DNA from: Alphaproteobacteria bacterium UBA1002
GTDB lineage: Bacteria > Pseudomonadota > Alphaproteobacteria > Rickettsiales > UBA998
NCBI GenBank assembly: GCA_002291845.1
Contig: DBAU01000100.1
Span: forward strand, 1-8,206
DNA: 8,206 bases
Reading direction: 5' to 3'
Position 1 is the stretch's first letter; every line of letters begins with the position of its first letter. Positions 1 to 6,273 of the stretch are shown piece after piece. A program made the position numbers and the translations under genes. The notes beneath the pieces are model-generated. The model worked only from the letters and a program-made list of their open reading frames with translations, did no database searches and was not told the origin of the DNA.

Positions 1-2575
1 AGCGCATGCGCAGCACGCGCTCTTCCCTCGGGGTAAGCGAGGCGAGAATGCGCGTCGTTGTTTCGCGCAGGTTCGACTGGATGGCCGCATCAATCGGCAG
101 AATCGCATTTTTGTCCTCGATGAAGTCGCCGAGGTGAGAATCCTCCTCGTCACCTATGGGCGTCTCCAGCGAGACCGGTTCCTTGGCGATTTTCATCACC
201 TTTCGTACTTTATCCAGCGGCATCACCAGCTTCTCGGCTAGCTCTTCGGGGGTCGGCTCGCGGCCAATCTCGTGCAGCATCTGGCGTGAGGTGCGGACAA
301 TCTTGTTGATCGTCTCGATCATATGCACCGGAATACGGATGGTACGCGCCTGGTCCGCGATCGAACGGGTGATCGCCTGGCGAATCCACCAGGTAGCATA
401 CGTGGAGAATTTGTAGCCACGGCGGTACTCGAACTTATCCACCGCTTTCATCAGGCCAATATTGCCTTCCTGAATCAGATCAAGAAACTGCAGGCCGCGG
501 TTGGTGTACTTCTTCGCGATAGAAATCACCAGGCGCAAATTGGCCTCGATCATCTCTTTTTTCGCTTGCGACGCGGTGCGCTCGCCTTTTTGCACATCCA
601 TCACCATGCGCTTGAATTCGCCGATATCAACGCCGACTTCACGGGCTATTTTAGCCACTTCCTCACGCAACTCTTCAACCGCAGCACCATGAGATTCGGC
701 AAAATCTTTCCAGCCTTTAGATTTCTTGACCGAAACGCGCTTCAGCCAGTCAGGCTCCAATTCGTGGCCCTGCCATTCCTGAAGAAACTCGCGGCGATCA
801 ACCTTTTTCTTATCGGCATAACGGAGGATCTTTCCTTCGATGCTCATTAGGTTACGATTGATGTCATAAAGTTTTTCTGTGAGCTCTTCCACGCATGCAT
901 TGGAGAAGCGAACGTCGAGCATCAAATCAGCCAGTTCCTTACGAAGCTTGGCATATTCTTTCATATCTTTGTCAGATACACTGCCTTCACCGAACGCAGC
1001 ATCCAGGCGTTTCTGCTGGATTTTACGCATCTTTCCACTGATGCCAGCGAATTGGTCCAGCGTAGCCAAAATCTGCGGCAATAATGCATTCTCCATAGCA
1101 ACCAGTGAGAGAGGATTATCATCCTCGTCTTCTTCGTCTACTTCGCCTTCGGCTTCTGTTTGGCCTTCTTCTTCCTCTTCATCGAGCATGTCTTCATCGT
1201 CGAAGTCATCGTCATCGAAATCGTCATCATCATCGGACGATGCGGATTTCTTTTTAGCCGCTTTCAACTTTGCTGCGGCTTTCTTGGCTTCTTCTTTCTT
1301 CTTTTTCTCTTCGGCTTTTTTGGCCTCTTTTTCTTCCTTAGCCTTCTGCTTGGCTTCTTCTTTGAGGCGCTTTTCTTCAGCTAGCTTTGCCGCTTTTTCT
1401 TCTGCTGGAGTTAGTTTGGGAGCCTCTGGCGCAGCAACAACAGGGGCAACGGGCAGGCCATTTTCACCCAGCTCCTCATTGGCTCCGAACGTGGCATCTA
1501 GATCCACAATTTCACGAAGCAGCATTTTTCCTTCTGCCAGATCATCGCGCCACTTCAGCAATTCATGCATGATGACTGGATTCTCAAACAAGGCGCTGAT
1601 GAGCATCTCACGGCCCTTTTCAATCCGCTTAGCGATCTCAATTTCGCCATCGCGAGAGAGCAGCTCCACATTCCCCATCTCGCGCAAATACATGCGCACG
1701 GGATCATCCGAGCGGCCAATCGGCTCTGCGGTCTCTTCCTTCGGTTCGCCCAGCTCGTCTTCGTCGGCTTCCGGCGGCAGGACATCCTCTTCTTCGTCCG
1801 CCGCCGCGGCATCTAGTTCGCTATCTTCCACCACGCGGATCTTCAGCTGGGAAAGCTGCGCAATCATCGCATCAATTTTCTCAGGAGAAAACTCATCCGC
1901 AGGGAGATACTCATTCAGATCACTGTAGGTGATCAGCCCTTTATTTTTACGGGCCACTTCAACCAAACGCTTGAGCAGCTTGGCTTCTGCCGCCCCCCCA
2001 GCATCTGGCGCTGCTTTGCCCGCAACTGACTTAGCCGTTTCTTTGGGAGCCGCTTTAGCTGGCTTGGCTTCTTTGGCAAGGCTCTGTTCTTTTTTTGCAG
2101 TCATGGGTTTTTGCTGGTTTTCTTTTTTTGCTGGGGTTTGGGAAGTCTTGATCGCTTTGGCTGGCGGCTGCTTTGCTACTGGCTTGGGCTTTGACACTGG
2201 CTTCGAAAGTTTTGCAGCTTTTGCCGGTGCGTTTTTAATCAAACGTACTGCGGGCGCCTTTTTAACTGATGCTTTTTTAGGCAACACCTTCGTCGCTGGG
2301 GCTTTGGCTTTTACGGCGGGTTTACTTTTCGCGGAAGGAGATTTTTTGTTAGGCGCTACTTTTTTTGTCTGCTTTGACGCTGGTGCGTTTTTTTTAGCCA
2401 CCAGCTTCGGCTTTGCTGTCACCGCTTTCTTTACGGGCTTTGCGGCCACTTTACGGCTCACAGAGGGTGCAGCGGGTTTTTTCTTGGCAGGAGCTGGCTT
2501 AGCGGCAGGCTTCTTGATGGGTTTGGCTTTTTTGGCGTTCTGAGCCTGTTTTTTTACTGGTTTTGCCGGAGCCAT
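1..2575 (-). CDS. rpoD: RNA polymerase primary sigma factor RpoD (sigma-70), with long basic N-terminal tail; 3' end outside window
   Basis: Housekeeping sigma subunit that directs core RNA polymerase to -35/-10 promoters. The frame is open from ATG 2575-2573 to the left edge, 858 codons. Residues 1-198 are a Lys/Ala/Pro-rich tail. Region 1.1 follows at about 199-256 (begins KLLKRLVEVARKNKGLITYS), an acidic linker, then region 1.2 from about 290 (DDPVRMYLREMG). The non-conserved region runs to about 670 and holds a Lys/Glu/Ala segment and an acidic tract. Region 2 starts near 671 (QAKKEMIEANLRLVISIAKK) and includes Trp729-Trp730 of the promoter-melting segment (TYATWWIRQAI). Region 3 follows, and region 4 starts before the edge (LTPREERVLRMR). 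The region 4.2 helix-turn-helix that reads the -35 box, about 50 residues, is off-window. The start is chosen because AGGGA lies 5 nt upstream and an in-frame stop lies near 2639. Region 2-4 sequence matches alphaproteobacterial RpoD. Expected full length is about 900 residues, unusually long. It lies downstream of dnaG on the same strand. Confidence 0.97.
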   Translation of the reverse strand, partial: MAPAKPVKKQAQNAKKAKPIKKPAAKPAPAKKKPAAPSVSRKVAAKPVKKAVTAKPKLVAKKNAPASKQTKKVAPNKKSPSAKSKPAVKAKAPATKVLPKKASVKKAPAVRLIKNAPAKAAKLSKPVSKPKPVAKQPPAKAIKTSQTPAKKENQQKPMTAKKEQSLAKEAKPAKAAPKETAKSVAGKAAPDAGGAAEAKLLKRLVEVARKNKGLITYSDLNEYLPADEFSPEKIDAMIAQLSQLKIRVVEDSELDAAAADEEEDVLPPEADEDELGEPKEETAEPIGRSDDPVRMYLREMGNVELLSRDGEIEIAKRIEKGREMLISALFENPVIMHELLKWRDDLAEGKMLLREIVDLDATFGANEELGENGLPVAPVVAAPEAPKLTPAEEKAAKLAEEKRLKEEAKQKAKEEKEAKKAEEKKKKEEAKKAAAKLKAAKKKSASSDDDDDFDDDDFDDEDMLDEEEEEGQTEAEGEVDEEDEDDNPLSLVAMENALLPQILATLDQFAGISGKMRKIQQKRLDAAFGEGSVSDKDMKEYAKLRKELADLMLDVRFSNACVEELTEKLYDINRNLMSIEGKILRYADKKKVDRREFLQEWQGHELEPDWLKRVSVKKSKGWKDFAESHGAAVEELREEVAKIAREVGVDIGEFKRMVMDVQKGERTASQAKKEMIEANLRLVISIAKKYTNRGLQFLDLIQEGNIGLMKAVDKFEYRRGYKFSTYATWWIRQAITRSIADQARTIRIPVHMIETINKIVRTSRQMLHEIGREPTPEELAEKLVMPLDKVRKVMKIAKEPVSLETPIGDEEDSHLGDFIEDKNAILPIDAAIQSNLRETTTRILASLTPREERVLRMR
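1118..1408 (-). other. Charged insert in the RpoD non-conserved region: Lys/Glu/Ala helix then Asp/Glu tract (residues 390-486)
   Basis: Residues 390-443 contain 21 Lys, 1 Arg and 13 Glu, otherwise almost only Ala with a few Leu and no Gly or internal Pro. That pattern predicts a long charged single alpha-helix or coiled coil. After four residues (SASS), residues 448-486 contain 29 Asp/Glu out of 39 and no basic residue, including DDDDDFDDDDF and five consecutive Glu. An acidic stretch before the NPLSL(V/A)AME motif is usual in alphaproteobacterial RpoD; the Lys/Glu/Ala helix ahead of it is the less usual part. No function can be assigned from sequence. Confidence 0.8.
1982..2575 (-). other. 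Lys/Ala/Pro-rich N-terminal extension of RpoD (residues 1-198)
   Basis: By direct translation this segment holds 54 Lys, 49 Ala and 28 Pro in 198 residues, only 2 Arg, and 6 acidic residues, all after position 151. Net charge is near +50. Short degenerate units such as KKAPA, AKPVKK and KPVAK recur without an exact tandem period. I checked every codon: no stop, and it runs in the same frame into region 1.1. The composition suggests an intrinsically disordered, nucleic-acid-binding tail like those of histone H1-like bacterial proteins. Typical alphaproteobacterial RpoD has only a few tens of residues before region 1.1. A start at Met158 (2104-2102) would remove most of the tail, but it has no visible Shine-Dalgarno sequence, while the 2575 start does. 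Confidence 0.85.
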
Positions 2576-2580
2576 AGTTT

Positions 2581-2585
2581 TCCCT
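2581..2585 (-). promoter_or_regulatory. Ribosome binding site deciding the rpoD start
   Basis: The minus strand reads AGCAGGGAAAACT just before ATG 2575. AGGGA ends 5 nt before the start codon, a good Shine-Dalgarno match and spacing. This is the main evidence that translation begins ahead of the basic tail rather than at Met158, close to region 1.1. Confidence 0.7.
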
Positions 2586-2709
2586 GCTTTCGTATCCTTT
2601 GGTTTGGGTGGGAACAAAAAGAACCACACGCCGACACCTCAACCGCGCTTCGTGTAAGAGTCGAAGACGATAAAGCTGTGCGGCATACCACCCTCTGAGA
2701 CGTCTGGCC

Positions 2710-2739
2710 ACTATATAATTGGTTTTTTTGTCGATTCAA
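2710..2739 (-). promoter_or_regulatory. Candidate sigma-70-type promoter for rpoD
   Basis: On the minus strand, TTGAAT (2739-2734, 4 of 6 to the -35 consensus) is followed after 18 nt by TATAGT (2715-2710, 5 of 6 to the -10 consensus); the overlapping TATATA gives a 16-nt spacer. The spacer holds a run of seven A. Transcription would begin near 2703 and leave a leader of about 128 nt before the rpoD ATG. This would let rpoD be transcribed separately from dnaG, as is common in dnaG-rpoD clusters. The call rests on motif matching only. Confidence 0.45.
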
Positions 2740-2772
2740 TGGGTAGCACCGGTTCTCACCTGCGGGCAAGGT

Positions 2773-2805
2773 AAAAACACCACACTGTCATAGGAAAGTA
2801 ACAGT
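2773..2805 (-). terminator. Weak terminator-like hairpin after dnaG
   Basis: Starting at the last base of the dnaG stop codon, the minus strand can pair ACTGTTA (2805-2799) with TGACAGT (2790-2784): 7 bp including one G-T pair, with an 8-nt loop. Five T residues (2777-2773) follow, but only after a 6-nt gap. The stem is short and AT-rich and the T-run is not adjacent, so this may be an attenuator allowing read-through into rpoD, or chance. Confidence 0.22.
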
Positions 2806-4673
2806 CAGCCCATCCCCTCTTCAGGAAAAAAGCTCTGAGTGTGGCGTACATCGCTGATTCGCTGGCGTAAGTGCTCCATGCGCTGCCAATCCTGTTCATC
2901 CATCGTGCGTGCAAAACGACCTTGTGCCTGAGCAAACGCATCCTCCAGATCAATCAGCTCCAGACGCTGCCCGAGATAGCGTAGTTGCAGGCGTGCGGCC
3001 GCTTCCCCGCCCTCCTCTGCTGCCTGCAATAGGGCAATAGGAAGGTAGCGTGCCGTTTCTTTTAAAAAAGCCTGCCAGGGCTTTGCACCCAGCACCTCGC
3101 GTAGATGGGCCTGCAACGTATCGCGGCACGCCTCCCCCTCATGCAAAGCTTCCAGAAGATGATCCCGCAATGCCGCATGCGTGGAGCTGGCAAAAGCCGC
3201 TTGTCCGAGTGACTCTTCCCACGCACCATCCCACAAGATCGGATAATAGCTGAACAATAGCATCAATCCCAAATAGGCATCCTCTCGAGCCGCTTGTTGC
3301 TGCTCACGTGGCGCTTGCAATACAACACGCGAGCGCTGGATGGAGGAGGACACCTCACGGGCTTTGCTGGCCACTCCGGAAACTACCCCACGCTTGGCGG
3401 TAGAACGGCGCGCCTGCCAAAGCCGTTCTTTGATTGCTTGCAGATAGTAGCCCCGGACAGCCGGATGCTCGATACGCTCCACCGCCTTTTTCAAGACGGC
3501 CTCCAAACCGGCTTGCTGCTCCGGCGTGGCATGCGAGCGCTGCTGATAATATGTGTCCCAGAACACCTCAATGAGCGGCAGGCGCTGCGCAAGTAGCTTT
3601 TCCAATGCCGCTGGGCCATGGCGCTGCACCAGAGAGTCCGGGTCCTCCCCCTGTGGCAGGCGAACAAACGCCAGACTTTTTCCCGGCTGCAAAGCGGGCA
3701 GTGCCAACTCGAGCGCACGCTCCATAGCGCGCCAGCCAGCGGCGTCCCCATCCAGGCATAGCACAGGTTCATCAGACATCTGCCACAAAAGCCCCAGCTG
3801 TTCCCGCGTGATGGCGGTACCAAGGGGCGCGACGGCCTGATCCATCCCGGCTTGGGCCAATGCAATCACATCCATGTAGCCTTCCACCACCAACACCGAG
3901 CCGGATTTTGCGGCTGCACGACGTGCAACATCCAGATGATAGAGGTTATAACTCTTTTTAAAGAGGGGCGTATCTGGTGAATTCAGGTACTTGGGCCCCT
4001 TTGCCTCCGGATCAATTAATCGCCCACCAAATGCAATAACTCGCCCTGCCCCATCGAGGATTGGGAATATCAAGCGTCCGCGAAATTTATCATAGGTGGC
4101 GCCACCATCCTCCTGGCGCGCCAATAATCCAGCCTCCCACAGCTCAGATTCGCGAAAGCCTTTGGCCATTAATGCTTCTTTGAGTGCGGTACGTTTTTGT
4201 GGGCCATAACCGAGGCGGAATTCATGAACCGTATCCTCACGCAGGCCACGGCGCGACAGATATTCCCGCGCGGGGGCCCCACCCGCCAGTCGCAACTGCT
4301 GGCTGAACCATGAAGCGGCTGCCTCAACCACGTGATACTGCCGCTCTGCCTTGTCCAGAGCCTCACGCTGTACACGCGTGGGTTGCGGAAGGCTCATGCC
4401 GGCCTGACGGGCGAGATTCTCCACTGCTTGCGTGTAACTAAGATTCTCATAATCCTTAATAAAACCGATTACATCACCGTGAGCACCACACCCAAAGCAA
4501 TGGTAGAAGCCTTTGGCATCATTGACGGTAAACGAGGGAGTTTTCTCATTATGGAAGGGGCATAAGCCACTAAATTCACGCCCCGCCCGCTTCAACGTGA
4601 TGCGCTGCCCGATGACCTCGGAAATCCGGTAATGTTGGCGCAGCCGGTCAAGGAATTGCGGAGGGTAGCGCAT
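2805..4673 (-). CDS. dnaG: DNA primase DnaG
   Basis: Makes the short RNA primers for leading- and lagging-strand replication, acting with the replicative helicase DnaB. The 622 residues show the full bacterial layout. An N-terminal CHC2 zinc-binding domain has ligands Cys38, His41, Cys59 and Cys62 (CPFH and CFGC). The catalytic core includes a TOPRIM fold with Glu264 (VVEGYMD), Asp308 and Asp310 (DGDAAG), and EDPDSLV at 343-349. A helical C-terminal domain of about 170 residues is the expected helicase-interaction part. The length is typical for the family and no key residue is missing. The ATG at 4673 gives the normal N-terminus (YPPQFLDRLR, then ISEVIGQ), yet its upstream sequence CATTTCCCCTTGAC has no Shine-Dalgarno motif, so initiation may be weak or leaderless. 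rpoD follows 229 bp downstream on the same strand; the upstream neighbour is divergent. Confidence 0.98.
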   Translation of the reverse strand: MRYPPQFLDRLRQHYRISEVIGQRITLKRAGREFSGLCPFHNEKTPSFTVNDAKGFYHCFGCGAHGDVIGFIKDYENLSYTQAVENLARQAGMSLPQPTRVQREALDKAERQYHVVEAAASWFSQQLRLAGGAPAREYLSRRGLREDTVHEFRLGYGPQKRTALKEALMAKGFRESELWEAGLLARQEDGGATYDKFRGRLIFPILDGAGRVIAFGGRLIDPEAKGPKYLNSPDTPLFKKSYNLYHLDVARRAAAKSGSVLVVEGYMDVIALAQAGMDQAVAPLGTAITREQLGLLWQMSDEPVLCLDGDAAGWRAMERALELALPALQPGKSLAFVRLPQGEDPDSLVQRHGPAALEKLLAQRLPLIEVFWDTYYQQRSHATPEQQAGLEAVLKKAVERIEHPAVRGYYLQAIKERLWQARRSTAKRGVVSGVASKAREVSSSIQRSRVVLQAPREQQQAAREDAYLGLMLLFSYYPILWDGAWEESLGQAAFASSTHAALRDHLLEALHEGEACRDTLQAHLREVLGAKPWQAFLKETARYLPIALLQAAEEGGEAAARLQLRYLGQRLELIDLEDAFAQAQGRFARTMDEQDWQRMEHLRQRISDVRHTQSFFPEEGMG

Positions 4674-4747
4674 GTCAAGGGGAAATGGTTTAAATTTTGC
4701 TAAATTCTGATCTTGCCTTTTACGTTCTCAGATAGCACGATCAGATC
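4674..4747. promoter_or_regulatory. Divergent intergenic region between dnaG and the YgjP-like gene
   Basis: These 74 bp must hold the 5' signals of both divergent genes, unless promoters lie inside them. An AT-rich core (TTTAAATTTTGCTAAATT) could serve as -10 elements on either strand, but I see no convincing -35/-10 pair. A perfect 7-bp inverted repeat, TCTGATC at 4706-4712 and GATCAGA at 4739-4745, spans the half nearer the plus-strand gene. TCAGAT also occurs at 4728-4733 and 4741-4746 as a direct repeat 13 bp apart. It could be an operator or chance. Confidence 0.3.
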
Positions 4748-5479
4748 ATGCAGCGCAACGTCATGCCTACACCGCCCTTGAGTGGCGTCCGAATTAACAA
4801 GCAATTTTATCCGGTTGTCGTGCGTCCACTTTCCAACGCCCGACGACTGAGATTGCGGGTTGATCCCATGCGTGACAGCCTGGTGCTCACCGTGCCGTCG
4901 CGCTGCTCTGAGCGCCGGATTGAGTCTTTTTTACAGGAAAAACAGGGATGGGCTGAGGAAGCACTGTCCACCTTGCCCCCTCGCCAGCCCTTGAGCTTTG
5001 GTGCTATCATTCCTGTGCTTGGGCGGGAAGTGGCGATTGTTCCTGCAGCATACGGACGCAGCGGTCCCGGCTTGCTGCCCGTGCTCGCCACCCCTTCCAA
5101 ATGTGAGGAAACAGTCAAGCGGATGCTGATGGCGCAACTGCAGAAATACATTGAACGCAAAGCGGAGCAGTATGCGCTGCAAATTGGCGCCAAACGCATT
5201 AAAGAAGTGATTCTACGCGATGTTAGCTCCTGTTGGGGCAGCTGCACGGTCGCGGGGCGGCTGATGTTCTCCTGGCGGCTGGTATTTGCACCTAAATTTG
5301 TGATTGATTACGTCATCGCCCATGAGGTGGCGCATCTGAAAGAGATGAATCATAGCGCCAAGTTCTGGCGGCTGAATGCCCGACTTTCCCCCCGCATGAA
5401 TGAAGCCCGCGCGTGGCTTCATATGCACGGCCATTCGCTTTATCGCTATGGCACCGTGCCAGACACGTTGCCAGCCTGA
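4748..5479 (+). CDS. YgjP-like (DUF45) zinc metallopeptidase
   Basis: Predicted zinc-dependent peptidase of the YgjP/DUF45 family, which is related to WLM/SprT-type metallopeptidases; its substrate is unknown. The 243 residues match the family's usual length. The N-terminal half (about 15-110) is the beta-rich part that opens this family (VRPLSNARRLRLRVDP, then LTVPSRCSERRIESFL). The catalytic half contains SSCWGSC (160-166), ending in the zinc site HEVAH at 192-196 with Glu193 as catalytic base, and third ligand His202 in KEMNHSAKFW. No signal peptide or membrane segment is seen, so it should be cytosolic. It is divergent from dnaG. The start is uncertain: ATG 4748 and ATG 4763 both lack a clear Shine-Dalgarno sequence and the family motifs begin after both. 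Confidence 0.9.
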   Translation: MQRNVMPTPPLSGVRINKQFYPVVVRPLSNARRLRLRVDPMRDSLVLTVPSRCSERRIESFLQEKQGWAEEALSTLPPRQPLSFGAIIPVLGREVAIVPAAYGRSGPGLLPVLATPSKCEETVKRMLMAQLQKYIERKAEQYALQIGAKRIKEVILRDVSSCWGSCTVAGRLMFSWRLVFAPKFVIDYVIAHEVAHLKEMNHSAKFWRLNARLSPRMNEARAWLHMHGHSLYRYGTVPDTLPA

Positions 5480-5509
5480 GTCCTTGCTGCAGCGTTCACT
5501 AAATCTTCA

Positions 5510-5538
5510 TTATTATTTGCACAAAGACGGCCTATAGT
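5510..5538 (+). promoter_or_regulatory. Candidate promoter of the EF-hand gene
   Basis: TATAGT (5533-5538) matches 5 of 6 bases of the -10 consensus. TTATTA (5510-5515), a poor -35 with 3 of 6 matches, lies 17 nt upstream. The region is AT-rich compared with its surroundings. Transcription would start near 5545, so an ATG at 5551 would have almost no leader while ATG 5566 would have one carrying GGAG. Confidence 0.35.
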
Positions 5539-5552
5539 CCGCAAAAGCCTAT

Positions 5553-5556
5553 GGAG
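5553..5556 (+). promoter_or_regulatory. Ribosome binding site deciding the EF-hand gene start
   Basis: GGAG ends 9 nt before ATG 5566. It overlaps the alternative ATG at 5551, which itself has no purine-rich sequence upstream. This favours the shorter protein that begins MSERPN. Confidence 0.55.
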
Positions 5557-5565
5557 CCTACGTCT

Positions 5566-6273
5566 ATGTCCGAGCGTCCTAACGCATCTGCCCCCAACCG
5601 CAACGCCCCTGCACGTCATACACGGGTGCCTGTGCCGGAGCCTCTTCGCAATGCGCTTTTACAATTTCAATCCATGGACCGAAACCAGGATGGGATCTTA
5701 ACCGGGGATGAGCTCGTGGCGCATAGTCAGATTGTCCGGGCCAATCATTCACTCATGCTGCAAGGGGAACCACCGGTTCCTCTACCCGAAGGTCGCACCA
5801 CCGAGCTGAATCCCGTCATTCGTGCGCTTCGTAGTCAGCTTGTTGGTGTCACAGTCACGAACCATGGTCTGCAGCCTCCCGCTTCACATCACGGCGCGCC
5901 GGAAGCCCCTAACGCGATAGAGCAGGACTTAACCAGCCTGCTTAGTGGCCTGGCACAACGCAATCCCCTGGCGGCGCAGGCCTTAGCGCGGATCATTGGG
6001 GATCGTCAGCGGGAAATGCGGCAAGACGAGAAGGTCGTCACGCGCGAAGAGCAGAGCATGCTCCGTGCCATACGCAGCGGCGCAGCTGATGAGCTGTTAC
6101 GCCGAATCCCGCGCGTCGCGGCGGACATCAGCGCCCAACAGATCATTGACGCAACGGCGATCCATCCTGATTTTCACCCCTCGATGCCATCCGATCCATT
6201 CGAAGGCGAGGTTTTCAGAGGCCCGTATCGGGGAACTCCTGTAGAGCCTAAAAACCCAGTTCGCCGGGGCTAA
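5566..6273 (+). CDS. Cytosolic protein with one canonical EF-hand; function unknown
   Basis: Predicted 235 residues from ATG 5566 (240 if ATG 5551 is used). Residues 38-49 form a complete EF-hand loop, DRNQDGILTGDE, with Asp1, Asn3, Asp5, Gly6, Thr9 and Glu12 in the calcium-coordinating pattern and helix-like flanks (NALLQFQSM before, LVAHSQIV after). No second intact loop is visible. The first 30 residues are polar and Pro/Ala-rich with no hydrophobic segment, so no signal peptide or membrane anchor is evident. The middle (about 115-185) looks helical and charged (QREMRQDEKVVTREEQSM, then LRAIRSGAADELLRRIP). The last 30 residues are rich in Pro and Gly and probably disordered. Outside the EF-hand I recognise no family. 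The gene seems to have its own promoter and ends directly against the convergent PBP gene. Calcium binding is inferred from the loop alone. Confidence 0.8.
   Translation: MSERPNASAPNRNAPARHTRVPVPEPLRNALLQFQSMDRNQDGILTGDELVAHSQIVRANHSLMLQGEPPVPLPEGRTTELNPVIRALRSQLVGVTVTNHGLQPPASHHGAPEAPNAIEQDLTSLLSGLAQRNPLAAQALARIIGDRQREMRQDEKVVTREEQSMLRAIRSGAADELLRRIPRVAADISAQQIIDATAIHPDFHPSMPSDPFEGEVFRGPYRGTPVEPKNPVRRG

Noticed and set aside
879..2543. Two long plus-strand open frames (349 and 204 codons, Ser-rich and Ala/Phe-rich) in the same frame, with one stop between them.
   Set aside because: They are antisense to the low-complexity Lys/Ala/Glu/Asp codons of rpoD, whose complements (TTT, CTT, TTC, GGC) rarely form stops. 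The products have no domain sense, and the minus strand encodes an unmistakable sigma factor.
2499..2711. Minus-strand 70-codon Arg-rich open frame overlapping the rpoD start, a possible leader peptide.
   Set aside because: Its GTG lies in the proposed -10 element of the rpoD promoter, so it would not be on that transcript. It has no ribosome binding site and runs out of frame into rpoD.
2735..2775. GC-rich stretch with GGTTCTCACC and GCGGGC, checked as a possible tRNA T-arm or small RNA.
   Set aside because: No acceptor stem, anticodon arm or CCA end can be folded around it, and the T-loop consensus GGTTCRANYCC is not met.
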